Shown here: in pieces, positions 18,132 to 26,645 of the stretch
How positions within the stretch are numbered: position 1 is the stretch's first letter
Layout: the number at the start of each line of letters is the position of its first letter
Assembly: GCF_000687735.1 (NCBI RefSeq)
Contig: NZ_JHXL01000003.1
Span: 60,645 to 124,644, forward strand
Reading direction: 5' to 3'
Source of the DNA: Acholeplasma equifetale ATCC 29724
GTDB taxonomy: Bacteria; Bacillota_I; Bacilli_A; Acholeplasmatales; Acholeplasmataceae
Length of the DNA stretch: 64,000 bases
Translations under genes and position numbers: made by a program
Notes under the pieces: generated by a model
Told to the model about the DNA's origin: nothing
The model's input: the letters and a program-made list of their open reading frames with translations, nothing else
Database searches by the model: none

Positions 18132-18698
18132 ATGACATTTATGAATATTGAAATAATTAAGAATTATACACCGAAAAATGAACAAGAAAAAGTAGATAAA
18201 GAAGCTATGCTAAGTTTTGCAGAAAGAAATCCTGATGCATTCTTACGAACAAATTTAACTGCTCATTTTACAAATTCTGCGATTATTACTAATATAGATA
18301 AAACTAAAGTATTATTTGTAAATCATTTAATTTATAAATCATGGGGATGGGTTGGTGGACATAACGATGGAAACCCTAACTTTTTAGATGTTGTTTTAAG
18401 AGAGTCGCATGAAGAAACAGGCATTAAAAATGTAAAACCATTATTAAAAGAACCTGTTTCGTTGGACAACATTTTTGTTCCAAATCATATTAAAAATGGA
18501 CACTATGTAGGTGATCATATCCATATGAATTTATCGTTTTTATTAGTCGCAGATGAAACAGAAGAACTTATTACAAAAGTTGATGAAAACAGTGGTGTAA
18601 GATGGTTTGATATTGACGAAGTATTAAACTATGTAACAGAAGAAAGAATGGTTTATATTTATAATAAGATTTTTAAGATTTTAAAAGGATTAAAATAA
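18132..18698 (+). CDS. Nudix hydrolase
   Basis: A 188-residue nucleoside-diphosphate-type pyrophosphohydrolase. The Nudix box is seen at about residues 79-101 as GHNDGNPNF then LDVVLRESHEETGI. The REx2EExGI part that binds metal is intact, but the first conserved Glu of the box is replaced by Pro. The start is ATG at 18141 or 18132; the latter follows AAGGAATGAC poorly and the ATG at 18141 is nine bases after AAGGAA, so 18141 is more likely. The substrate cannot be inferred. A long terminator hairpin follows. Confidence 0.85.
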   Translation: MTFMNIEIIKNYTPKNEQEKVDKEAMLSFAERNPDAFLRTNLTAHFTNSAIITNIDKTKVLFVNHLIYKSWGWVGGHNDGNPNFLDVVLRESHEETGIKNVKPLLKEPVSLDNIFVPNHIKNGHYVGDHIHMNLSFLLVADETEELITKVDENSGVRWFDIDEVLNYVTEERMVYIYNKIFKILKGLK

Positions 18699-18700
18699 AA

Positions 18701-18734
18701 AAACTTCTTAAGTTGTTATGAACTTAAGAAGTTT
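18701..18734. terminator. bidirectional terminator between Nudix and DegV genes
   Basis: AAACTTCTTAAGTT and AACTTAAGAAGTTT form a perfect 14-base-pair stem around a six-base loop. A runs on one side and T runs on the other serve both convergent genes. Confidence 0.93.
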
Positions 18735-18739
18735 TTAAA

Positions 18740-19588
18740 TTAATCTAATATAGACACTGCAATTCCAAGTGCTTCAGGACCTGTGTGAATTGCAAGTGCA
18801 GGTGTTATTTGAGCGATTTCAAAGTTTCTTATATATGGTAAAGCTTCTTTAATTTTTATTGACAAACTTTCTAAATCCTCTAAAGAATTGCTGTTCATAA
18901 GCGTGATGTCATATTTTTTATGATCACCAACAAAAATTAAAGTTTGAGTAATTAATTGATTGATGGCGTGCTGATAACCACGTTGTTTTTTAATGGTATA
19001 ATAAACACCATCTTCATTACAGGAAATCACAGGTTTAATTTTTAGTAAATCTGCAACAGTTGCAGATACTAATCCAATGCGTCCCCCACGTTTTAAATAA
19101 GTTAATTTATCAACAGTAAAGAAAACTTTTTTATATGTTAATCGCTCGTTAATCGTTTTTACGATTTCATCAAAATCTTTATTAGCATTAATAAGTTCTA
19201 ATGCTTCTAAAGAACTATATCCACTTGCCATACTGATATTTTTAGTATCAATAATTTCGATTGTTAATCCTTCAAAATCTTCTGCAACTTGACGAATGAT
19301 ATTCATTGTTCCACTTAACCCTTTTGAAATAGGAATACAAATTACATGTGTATATCCATCACTTTTAATTTGATTAAGTGTATCAAAAATATCTTTTGGA
19401 CTTGGAAGAGAAGTTGTTATTTTTTTATGATCAAGTTGGCTTAATACTTCATTTAATGAAATTTCTTTTTTATCGATGTATTCTTTTCCATCAATGATTA
19501 TTCTAAGTGGAAGAATATATAATGGTAATCCTTGTTGATTAATGTTTATGTCAGACCCAGAGTCTGCTAGAATTGCAATTTTTTGCAT
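18740..19588 (-). CDS. DegV family fatty-acid-binding protein
   Basis: A 282-residue DegV/FakB-type protein that binds a fatty acid and presents it to the FakA kinase. N-terminal IAILADSGSDIN and the segments THVICIPISKGLSGTMN and IDTKNISMASGYSSLEAL match family landmarks, as do YLKRGGRIG and the C-terminal HTGPEALGIAV. The length is normal. The start follows AAGGAGCACTT. The gene lies 15 bases after a DUF1836 gene in the same direction, a common pairing in low-GC Gram-positives. No FakA is seen in this window. Confidence 0.92.
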   Translation of the reverse strand: MQKIAILADSGSDININQQGLPLYILPLRIIIDGKEYIDKKEISLNEVLSQLDHKKITTSLPSPKDIFDTLNQIKSDGYTHVICIPISKGLSGTMNIIRQVAEDFEGLTIEIIDTKNISMASGYSSLEALELINANKDFDEIVKTINERLTYKKVFFTVDKLTYLKRGGRIGLVSATVADLLKIKPVISCNEDGVYYTIKKQRGYQHAINQLITQTLIFVGDHKKYDITLMNSNSLEDLESLSIKIKEALPYIRNFEIAQITPALAIHTGPEALGIAVSILD

Positions 19589-19603
19589 AGTTTTAAGTGC
19601 TCC

Positions 19604-20140
19604 TTATAATTTATTTCTAGAAAATAAATATCTAGATAACATAACTGATGTGAATGCTATAGTCGCTGTTTTTAAAGGTAATAAATCTAAAGATACAGCT
19701 TTTGTATAATAAGATGAATTTGGTTTTTCTGTCAATTCTAATACGGATGCTTCAAGTGAATTTTCTAAAAAGTCAATGAAAGTGTTGTATGCTAATTGAT
19801 GACCTAAAACCCTTTTTAAATACACAATACCTTTATGAACATCTACTAAATTGCCAACCTGTTTTAATACAGTAATGGTTAATATATATGCTATATGCCC
19901 TTGATAGTATTTTTTATTAATTGGGGAGGGCATAATTTTATTTTTGACATAATTATTAATCATTGATGGAGTGACTAAATAATCTTTTTGATTGTTATAA
20001 TCTAAAAAGATTTTTTCTAAATAGGAATTAATATAAGCCAAAACTTGTTCAGAATATAATCCTATACTAGGTAAATCATTCCATTTGGGTAAATCTAAGT
20101 GATTGATGTTGTCAATCCATTTCTTAAGTTCAGTTTCCAT
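19604..20140 (-). CDS. DUF1836 family protein
   Basis: A DUF1836 protein of about 178 residues (YkrK-like), usually found next to degV. The in-frame ATG at 20152 overlaps the ribosome site; the ATG at 20140 has GGAG eight bases upstream and is preferred. The conserved pattern YLVTPSMINNYVKNKIMPSP (about residues 56-75), with a helix-turn-helix-like N-terminal half, followed by KKYYQGHIAYIL, identifies the family. The HTH-like arrangement suggests a MerR-like regulatory role, unproven. Co-transcribed with degV. Confidence 0.8.
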   Translation of the reverse strand: METELKKWIDNINHLDLPKWNDLPSIGLYSEQVLAYINSYLEKIFLDYNNQKDYLVTPSMINNYVKNKIMPSPINKKYYQGHIAYILTITVLKQVGNLVDVHKGIVYLKRVLGHQLAYNTFIDFLENSLEASVLELTEKPNSSYYTKAVSLDLLPLKTATIAFTSVMLSRYLFSRNKL

Positions 20141-20152
20141 AATAATCTCCAT

Positions 20153-20535
20153 CTAGTTATTAAAACAAGATTACCACGTTTTGATAACTTAATCAAAATA
20201 TTTGCAAAAATAAATAAAATTTAAGGATTAAAATGAATTTTTTTATTGTATATTTAAAAATTTGATCTAGTTAAGTATCAATTTATAGCATTTAAATGTA
20301 AAATTGTGTGCTTTGTTGTAAAAACTTATATAGTACAAATATCAAGTTCAAAAAAACATTATTTTTCAATAAATATTTATTAAGAGTTTGATGGTTATTG
20401 AATAAATATAATCGATTTATATAAGTTAAATGTAATCTTATATGAAATCATATATTTGCTTTATGAAACAAAAAAATAGAGTAAAATAATAATTATATCT
20501 ATAGCTTAATATATTAGAAAAATTGAGGTAAAAAA
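20153..20535. other. divergent intergenic region
   Basis: About 380 bases, very AT-rich, between the divergent DUF1836 and queG genes. It must hold promoters for both. Several weak -10-like boxes are visible, but no single -35/-10 pair stands out and no operator palindrome was convincing. No gene is supported. Confidence 0.5.
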
Positions 20536-21456
20536 ATGGTATACGAAAGACTAAAAGAAGTATTTGACATTGTGGGTGTTATCGATGTTGAAAAATATTT
20601 AGTAAAAAAATTTGATCAAAATTTAATTGGATATAAATCCATTTTTGTTGTTGGATTAGGATATCCTAATATTTATTTAAAACAAGAAAAAGATCGATTT
20701 GTTGCCTCTATGTATACTTATGGTTATGATTATCACGATGTTTTAAAATCTAGAATGGATAAAGCTTTAAGTGATTTAGATGTTCAATATAAAGCATTAG
20801 TTGATAATCATACAATTGATGAAAGACTATGTCTTGAGATGACTGGTTTAGCATTTAAAGGTAAAAATGATTTAATGATTAATAAAGATTTAGGGAGTTA
20901 CTTTTTTATTGGATTAGTCATAACTAAAGAAAGATATAAAGAAGTTATAGAAGAAAACACATTATCTTGTGGCTCTTGTAATTTATGTATTAAAGCGTGC
21001 CCTTTAAATGCATTAGAAAACGGATTTAATATTGATCGATGTATGAGTGCTTATAATCAATCTAAACGTAGTTTGAAAGAAGAAGAAATTAATAAAAACC
21101 TATATTTATTAGGTTGTGATATATGTCAAAGAGTATGTCCATTTAATAAACATGTTAATTCAATGAATGTTGATGAATTCTTACCAAAAGAAACCGCTTA
21201 TGTGGAAATAGATGATTTATTTAATTTATCCAATAAAGATTTTTTAAATAAATATGGAAAACACGCGTATACATGGAAAGGAAAAACAATTTTATTAAGA
21301 AATGCATTAACATTACTGTTAAGATTAAAAAATACAGATTATAATGAAAAAATCAAAGAAACGTTAAATGATTCAAAATATCCAGAATGGTATAAAGAAG
21401 ATGCTAAAAATATCTTAGAAAGTTTAGAAAAAATTAAGCAGAGTAAAGGTAATTAG
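20536..21456 (+). CDS. queG: epoxyqueuosine reductase
   Basis: Cobalamin- and iron-sulfur-dependent enzyme for the last step of queuosine synthesis in tRNA wobble bases. The N-terminal DUF1730 region is present. Two 4Fe-4S motifs are clear: CGSCNLCIKACP (about 154-165) and CDICQRVCP (about 199-207). The C-terminal segment contains a RNALTLLLRL helix typical of the HEAT-like tail. At 306 residues it is on the short side for QueG (300-390). It is followed with one base spacing by a DUF2200 gene. No other queuosine genes lie in the window, consistent with salvage. Confidence 0.9.
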   Translation: MVYERLKEVFDIVGVIDVEKYLVKKFDQNLIGYKSIFVVGLGYPNIYLKQEKDRFVASMYTYGYDYHDVLKSRMDKALSDLDVQYKALVDNHTIDERLCLEMTGLAFKGKNDLMINKDLGSYFFIGLVITKERYKEVIEENTLSCGSCNLCIKACPLNALENGFNIDRCMSAYNQSKRSLKEEEINKNLYLLGCDICQRVCPFNKHVNSMNVDEFLPKETAYVEIDDLFNLSNKDFLNKYGKHAYTWKGKTILLRNALTLLLRLKNTDYNEKIKETLNDSKYPEWYKEDAKNILESLEKIKQSKGN

Positions 21457-21457
21457 A

Positions 21458-21808
21458 ATGAATCAAAAGAATAATGAACGAATTTATTTAATGTCAATGG
21501 AAGAGATTTATCATTTATATCTTCAAAAAATAATAAGAAAGAATAGAACAGAAGAAGAATTGATTCAAATCATTGAGTGGCTTACAGGTTATAACTTAAA
21601 AATTGAAAATAATGCTTTAAAAAAGACAGTAAAAACATTTTTTGATGAAGCACCAAATTTCAACGAAAGATCAAATCTCATAACAGGTGTCATTTGTGGT
21701 GTAAGAATAGAAGAAATTATAGACCCTACAATGAAGAAGATTCGTTATTTAGATAAATTGGTTGATGAACTAGCTAAAGGGAAGGCATTAGATAAAATTT
21801 ATCGATAG
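21458..21808 (+). CDS. DUF2200 family protein
   Basis: A 116-residue protein matching the DUF2200 pattern: N-terminal RIYLMSMEEIYHLYLQKI, WLTGYN near residue 45, then FFDEAPNFNERSNLITGVICG (family core, quoted in part) and a C-terminal IRYLDKLVDELAKGK. The function is unknown; relatives are small cytoplasmic proteins. It begins directly after queG and is probably co-transcribed with it. Confidence 0.8.
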   Translation: MNQKNNERIYLMSMEEIYHLYLQKIIRKNRTEEELIQIIEWLTGYNLKIENNALKKTVKTFFDEAPNFNERSNLITGVICGVRIEEIIDPTMKKIRYLDKLVDELAKGKALDKIYR

Positions 21809-21817
21809 AATTATAAC

Positions 21818-22044
21818 ATGAAACTTATAAAACTTGATCAAACATATAAAAATCAATTATTTAATATGATGGAAGAATGGCTTCCTATCAATAAAATATT
21901 CAACATTTTTTTATATGATGAAAAAAACGGTAAATTAATTGGAGCTGTTAATATTCAACATAGTTTTGATGAAAGACTATTGAGAAATATGATGACAAAA
22001 TTCATCAAAGATATTGGATTAATCTTTATGAAATTCTAGAGTAA
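21818..22044 (+). pseudogene. GNAT acetyltransferase remnant
   Basis: The N-terminus (MKLIKLDQTYKNQLFNMMEEW) and the middle (FLYDEKNGKLIGAVNIQHSF) match GNAT-family acetyltransferases, but the segment between them and the acetyl-CoA loop after DERLLRN are missing. The remaining C-terminus, HQRYWINLYEILE, is readable only in another frame and stops at 22042-22044. At least two internal deletions have therefore reduced a gene of about 170 codons to 75. It is not expected to be functional. Confidence 0.8.
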
Positions 22045-22046
22045 TT

Positions 22047-22071
22047 AAAAACCGATTTGATCGGTTTTTTT
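22047..22071 (+). terminator. terminator after the queG-DUF2200 unit
   Basis: AAAAACCGAT pairs with ATCGGTTTTT over a three-base loop, with T7 following. Confidence 0.9.
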
Positions 22072-22202
22072 ATGATGATTTAAATGTTGGTAAAACGATA
22101 ACAGCTTTAATATAATATGGAAACGCTCTCTTATATAGTTTAAACAACACACATTTTTACACTTGATATAATAAAATTAACTGCTACATAGAGGTAAAAA
22201 CA

Positions 22203-23204
22203 ATGGGGATTATAGAGTTAAAAAATGTAAAGAAGAATTTTAAAAAACCGGTTCGCAAACCCGGTATTATTGGTATGTTTAAAACGCTTTTTAGTTTTAA
22301 ATATACAGTGACAGAAGCTGTTAAAGACATATCATTTAGCATCGATGAAGGTGAGATTGTTGGTTATATTGGTGCTAACGGTGCCGGTAAATCAACAACA
22401 ATTAAGATGATGAGTGGTATTTTAACACCGACAGAAGGGGAAATATATATCGATGGTTATTTACCTTATCATCCTAAACAAAGAAATCATGTATTAGGTA
22501 GAATTGGTGTTGTTTTTGGTCAAAGAACACAGTTATGGTGGGATTTACCGTTAATTGAATCAATGACAATTTTAAAAGAAATATATGAAGTACCAAAAGA
22601 AGAATATGAAGAACGTTTTAACTATTTAAAAGAAGTTTTAGATTTAGAACCTTTTTTAAATCAACCAGTTAGGACTTTATCATTAGGACAACGTATGCGT
22701 GCGGATTTAGCAGCAAGTTTAATACATAATCCTAAAATTTTATTTTTAGATGAACCAACGATTGGATTGGATGTTTTAGTAAAGGACCGTATTATTCATG
22801 CAATTAAAGAAATACACAGCAAATACAACACAACAATAATTTTAACAACGCATAACATGGATGATATTACAGATTTATGTAAGCGTGTTATTATTCTTGA
22901 TGAGGGGTCAATACTTTATGATGGTTCATTAGCTCAAATTAAAAAACGTTTTGGTGATCATCGACATGTTAAATTTACAGCTCAAGGTGAATTTGATTTG
23001 AATCGATTTAAGAATGAATTTGGTGATTTAATTGATATTAACAATGATGGAAACTCATATAATGTTTCATTTGAAATTTCTAAATTAAGTGTTAACCAAG
23101 TGCTTAATGCCATCCTAGAAAGTACTACGGTTACAGATATCCAAATTAGTGAAAATTCACTAGAAAGTATTGTTAAACGCATATATGAAAATAAAAAGTA
23201 TTAA
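22203..23204 (+). CDS. ABC-2 type exporter ATP-binding protein
   Basis: Energy-providing subunit of a three-gene ABC-2 exporter of the COG4586/COG4587/COG3694 type. Walker A GANGAGKST lies at about 57-65, the Q-loop near FGQRTQLWWDLP, signature LSLGQRMRADLA at about 160-171, Walker B ILFLDEPTIGLD and the switch His in TTHNMDD. A C-terminal extension of about 80 residues follows, as usual in this subfamily. The start follows GAGGTAAAAACA. The next gene overlaps its 3' end by 20 bases. The substrate is unknown. Confidence 0.92.
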   Translation: MGIIELKNVKKNFKKPVRKPGIIGMFKTLFSFKYTVTEAVKDISFSIDEGEIVGYIGANGAGKSTTIKMMSGILTPTEGEIYIDGYLPYHPKQRNHVLGRIGVVFGQRTQLWWDLPLIESMTILKEIYEVPKEEYEERFNYLKEVLDLEPFLNQPVRTLSLGQRMRADLAASLIHNPKILFLDEPTIGLDVLVKDRIIHAIKEIHSKYNTTIILTTHNMDDITDLCKRVIILDEGSILYDGSLAQIKKRFGDHRHVKFTAQGEFDLNRFKNEFGDLIDINNDGNSYNVSFEISKLSVNQVLNAILESTTVTDIQISENSLESIVKRIYENKKY

Positions 23205-24009
23205 ACCATATAAAGCCTTTGTTAAAGGTGGTATATTGAGTGGTTTTGCATATAAGTTTAGTTCATTTGGATGGTTATTAGGGGATATTGTATCGCTATT
23301 AATTATGTATTTTTTATGGGTAGCGATTTATCAAAATTCACCTACAGAACTAATTAATGGTATGACATTCCACCAAATGTTTTCTTATTTAATTTTTGCA
23401 AGAGTGGCTACAACATTAGTTTATGCTTCCCCCGCATTTTGGATTATTGGTGAAGATATATATGAAGGCGCTATTGCAATCAACTTACTTCGACCATTAA
23501 GTTATCGTTATCGTATATTAGCTGTTGGGCTTGGTGGTTACATTTCAGCGTTTATTTTAATGTTTTTACCATTAATGAGTTTGGCAATGGTAATTTTATA
23601 CTTTGTTATTGGTACGAGTATTCCATCCTTCTTGTCGATTATATTATTTATAATTAGCAGTTTATTATCTTTTATTATTGCAGATGCCTTAAACTTTTTA
23701 ATAGGTGAAATTTCAATATTTACTCAAGCTTTATTCGGTTTGATGATGATAAAAAATATTACATTATCATTTTTATCTGGTAGTTTGTTACCATCATCAT
23801 TTTTTCCTGAATGGTTAAGAACCATATTAAATTTTTTACCATTCCAGAGTATGGTCGAAAAACCGATTATGATACTAATGGGTCAATATGATGTAAGAAC
23901 GATTCTTGAAACTTTTTTAATTCAAATCATTTGGGTGATAGTACTTAACATTTTATGTTCGTTCACGTTTAATCTAATTAAAAAACGCGTCGTGAGTGTA
24001 GGGGGATAA
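23185..24009 (+). CDS. ABC-2 type exporter permease 1 (DUF990-like)
   Basis: Six-helix membrane subunit of about 274 residues, of the ABC2_membrane_6/DUF990 type that partners the preceding ATPase. An in-frame TTG at 23170 exists, but the ATG at 23185 (MKIKSIKPYKAFVKGG) gives the family-typical short cytoplasmic N-terminus. Conserved features include an amphipathic loop near FWIIGEDIYEGAIAINLLRPL (shown in full as part of the first cytoplasmic loop) and FFPEWLRTILNFLPFQSMVE late in the chain. It is followed after one base by the second permease. Confidence 0.85.
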   Translation: MKIKSIKPYKAFVKGGILSGFAYKFSSFGWLLGDIVSLLIMYFLWVAIYQNSPTELINGMTFHQMFSYLIFARVATTLVYASPAFWIIGEDIYEGAIAINLLRPLSYRYRILAVGLGGYISAFILMFLPLMSLAMVILYFVIGTSIPSFLSIILFIISSLLSFIIADALNFLIGEISIFTQALFGLMMIKNITLSFLSGSLLPSSFFPEWLRTILNFLPFQSMVEKPIMILMGQYDVRTILETFLIQIIWVIVLNILCSFTFNLIKKRVVSVGG

Positions 24010-24010
24010 T

Positions 24011-24802
24011 ATGAAAAAATATATAAAACTTTATCCTTATTATGTTTCAAAAAGTATTAAAGCACGACTTCAATATAGATTTGATGCATTGATTGGTATT
24101 TTAGGTTTTTTACTTGAAAATGCGATATTGTTTTCTACAATGTATTTAACAATTTCAGCGATTCCTTCATTAAATGGATGGACATTAGATATGATGGGAT
24201 TTTTATACGGCTATTATCTAATCCCTAAATCAATTGACCACATTTTATCAGATCAAATTTGGCAACTTAGTAATGGTGGTATTACAAGAGGTATTTTAGA
24301 TAAATACTTAACAAAACCATTAAATCCTTTATTTCAACTTATTGCAGAGATGATTCAATTAGAAGGATTTGGTGAATTTATTTTAGGTATTGCATTTTTA
24401 ATTATATTTACACCACAAATGATGATTACATGGACTTTTGGAAAAATATTAGCTTTAATCATTTGTGCACTTTTTGCAACACTTTTCTTTTTCTCAATTA
24501 AACTTATTTTTGGATCATTATCTTTTTGGACAAAAAGAAGTATTGAAGTTATGACAACTGTTTATGACATTTCAAATTTTGCAAAATATCCAATTGATAT
24601 ATTTAATAAGTTTATTCGTATATTCTTAACGTTTGTTATTCCGTTTTCAGTGGTTATATTTTTCCCAGTTAGAGCAATTATATTTAATGAAAATATTTGG
24701 CTAACAACCTTATATGTTGTTACAGCGAGTCTTTCAATTCTTACAATTTCTTATATTATATGGAAAAAAGGATTAAAGCATTACGAATCAGCAGGTAGTT
24801 AA
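24011..24802 (+). CDS. ABC-2 type exporter permease 2
   Basis: Second six-helix permease (263 residues) of the same exporter. It has the pattern of COG3694 proteins: YYVSKSIKARLQYRFDALIG at the N-terminus, GGITRGILDKYLTKPLNPLF in the cytoplasmic loop and FAKYPIDIFNKFIR before the last helices. It is translated with the first permease (one-base gap, ATG after GGGGGATAAT). Together with 22203-24009 it forms a complete exporter. Confidence 0.87.
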   Translation: MKKYIKLYPYYVSKSIKARLQYRFDALIGILGFLLENAILFSTMYLTISAIPSLNGWTLDMMGFLYGYYLIPKSIDHILSDQIWQLSNGGITRGILDKYLTKPLNPLFQLIAEMIQLEGFGEFILGIAFLIIFTPQMMITWTFGKILALIICALFATLFFFSIKLIFGSLSFWTKRSIEVMTTVYDISNFAKYPIDIFNKFIRIFLTFVIPFSVVIFFPVRAIIFNENIWLTTLYVVTASLSILTISYIIWKKGLKHYESAGS

Positions 24803-24895
24803 TTATGATATCAAATTAGATGTTATTATATTATAGATTGACATCTATCTTTGTTATGTTTAAAATAGACTAAGTAAGCAAAGAATGGATTAATT

Positions 24896-25345
24896 ATGGA
24901 TGAGAAACTCGATTATCAGCGATTTAATTTATACGTAGGTAAAACAATTGAATATGCTCAAACAATAGAACATGATATTAAATGGTTGTATTGTTTATTA
25001 ATTGGTGGTAATCTAGATGAAATGATGACTCAAATTCGTTCGTGGACTTTAGGTGAAACCATTAAAGAAATAAAAGTATTAGATGATAAAGGTTATGATG
25101 TGAAATTTAGCGATAAAGATTATCGAATATTATCAAATCTCACAAAAGATCGTAACTATGTATGTCATGAAATTTATCGTAGTTTTTTATATGCGGATAA
25201 TTGGTTGGAAAGTGTTGAATATAAAAATGCTTGTCAAAAATTACTTATCATTCTTCAAAATTTCAAAGACGTATATAAAGAAATTGAAAAATATCGATTG
25301 AATTTAGCTAAAATTCGATTCAAACAATTGAAGCACTCGAAATGA
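24896..25345 (+). CDS. hypothetical all-helical protein with HEPN-like Rx4H motif
   Basis: A 149-residue, apparently all-helical soluble protein. No named family is recognised with confidence. Residues 83-95 read TKDRNYVCHEIYR, where R86-N87 and H91 form the R-(N)-x3-H signature of HEPN-domain ribonucleases and related proteins. No MNT nucleotidyltransferase or other partner is next to it, and it stands alone between an exporter operon and a terminator. HEPN membership is a motif-based guess. Confidence 0.65.
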   Translation: MDEKLDYQRFNLYVGKTIEYAQTIEHDIKWLYCLLIGGNLDEMMTQIRSWTLGETIKEIKVLDDKGYDVKFSDKDYRILSNLTKDRNYVCHEIYRSFLYADNWLESVEYKNACQKLLIILQNFKDVYKEIEKYRLNLAKIRFKQLKHSK

Positions 25346-25383
25346 TAAAAAATGTGATTTTTTTATAATCCATAACATAATTT

Positions 25384-25418
25384 AAAGTGATAGTAATAAA
25401 CTATCGCTTTATTTTTTT
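25384..25418 (+). terminator. intrinsic terminator
   Basis: AAAGTGATAGT pairs with ACTATCGCTTT (one G-U) over AATAA, followed by ATTTTTTT. Confidence 0.9.
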
Positions 25419-25511
25419 AGGATAAAAATTTATTTATTTTTTGGTAAAATAATAAAAAATTATATGCTACAATCTATAAATGCTGATAAACTTACGCATT
25501 TTTGACTTTCT

Positions 25512-25519
25512 GGGGGGGG
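25512..25519 (+). repeat. homopolymeric G8 tract in the leader of a sensor gene
   Basis: Eight consecutive G residues lie immediately before the AGGA Shine-Dalgarno of the gene at 25529, ten bases from its start codon. Such a tract stands out in this AT-rich window. Confidence 0.8.
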
Positions 25520-25528
25520 AGGAAAAGT

Positions 25529-26512
25529 ATGATTAGTTATCTAGATATTTATTCTATATTTTTAATATTGATTGGTCTAACATATATAGCATTTTTATTT
25601 TTAGCTTTAAATAAGAAAGGTACATCGCTTACCTTTGTTTTATTATTTTTAAGTTTGTTCGGAATTATTTATATTACTGGTGTTATTTTGCAATTATATG
25701 CAAAAACAACAGAACAAATGATGTTTTATCAACAAGTTAAATTTTTGGGAGCACCATTTATACCTTTTTTTATTCTACTTTTTTCATTTAAAACAAAATA
25801 CAATCGATATCCTAAACCTCGCATTTTGGTTTTACTCATTTTAATTCCAATAAGCATTTTATTTTTACTATATACAAATAATTACCATCATTTATACTAT
25901 AAAGATTTTGTAATGACAGAAGTAGAAGGGTATCACATATATTCACGAACTCCTGGTATGTTATATGGTTTTTCACAAGCGTTTATTGGATCGGCTGTAT
26001 TGTACAGTTTATCTATACATATAGATTTATGGATTAAAGAAAAAAGAACAATTAATTCATTTAACTTCATCATGATTATTGGTATTTCATTGGCGTTTTT
26101 AATTGGTGCTATACATGTATTTAGAATATTACCAACAGGTGTAGACTTAATACCTTTTTCATTCTTAGCAATTGCTCTATCAATGGGGATATCTATTTTA
26201 AAATATGATATTCTTGACTCAAGAGAACTTTATGATTTAAAGGTTTATCCTATTTTAAAAGAAGGTATTATTGTTACAAATAAAAATTTTATAGTAACGT
26301 ATGTAAATCATGCTGCAACAAACTTAATCAAAACAATCGATATATCCATGATTGGAAAACATTTAACAGAAACAGAATTGGGCAGAAAGATTTTTGAAAA
26401 TGGTAAAAATGATTTAAATATCGATTATCTTGAATTTATCAATCGTGCAGATAAAGCGTTATATAAATCAAAAATTAATGGTAAAAACAAAATTGTCTAT
26501 TATGAAAAATAA
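25529..26512 (+). CDS. 7TM-PAS signalling protein that has lost its GGDEF domain
   Basis: A 327-residue protein starting at ATG 25529 behind GGAGGAAAAGT. The N-terminal 220 residues hold seven helices of the histidine-kinase/diguanylate-cyclase sensor type (7TMR-HK N-terminal family). A short PAS-like part follows (EGIIVTNKNFIVTYVNHAA, about residues 240-260). The last 25 residues, INRADKALYKSKINGKNKIV, are the extreme C-terminus of a GGDEF domain, joined directly to the PAS part. The GGDEF core (GG(D/E)EF and substrate loops) is absent, so an in-frame deletion of about 150 residues has removed the cyclase. A cyclase activity is not expected. Confidence 0.8.
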   Translation: MISYLDIYSIFLILIGLTYIAFLFLALNKKGTSLTFVLLFLSLFGIIYITGVILQLYAKTTEQMMFYQQVKFLGAPFIPFFILLFSFKTKYNRYPKPRILVLLILIPISILFLLYTNNYHHLYYKDFVMTEVEGYHIYSRTPGMLYGFSQAFIGSAVLYSLSIHIDLWIKEKRTINSFNFIMIIGISLAFLIGAIHVFRILPTGVDLIPFSFLAIALSMGISILKYDILDSRELYDLKVYPILKEGIIVTNKNFIVTYVNHAATNLIKTIDISMIGKHLTETELGRKIFENGKNDLNIDYLEFINRADKALYKSKINGKNKIVYYEK

Positions 26513-26530
26513 TTTCAAAAAATGAATGAA

Positions 26531-26559
26531 AAGTCTTATGTTAACATAAGACTTTTTTA
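26531..26559 (+). terminator. intrinsic terminator
   Basis: AAGTCTTATG pairs with CATAAGACTT over TTAA, with a T run. Confidence 0.92.
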
Positions 26560-26645
26560 TTTAGATATATTTTAAGCAAATAAAATGAAACCGCTTTTAC
26601 TATCTTTTATAATAATTTTATATAAATGTGGAGGTAAGTAACTTA

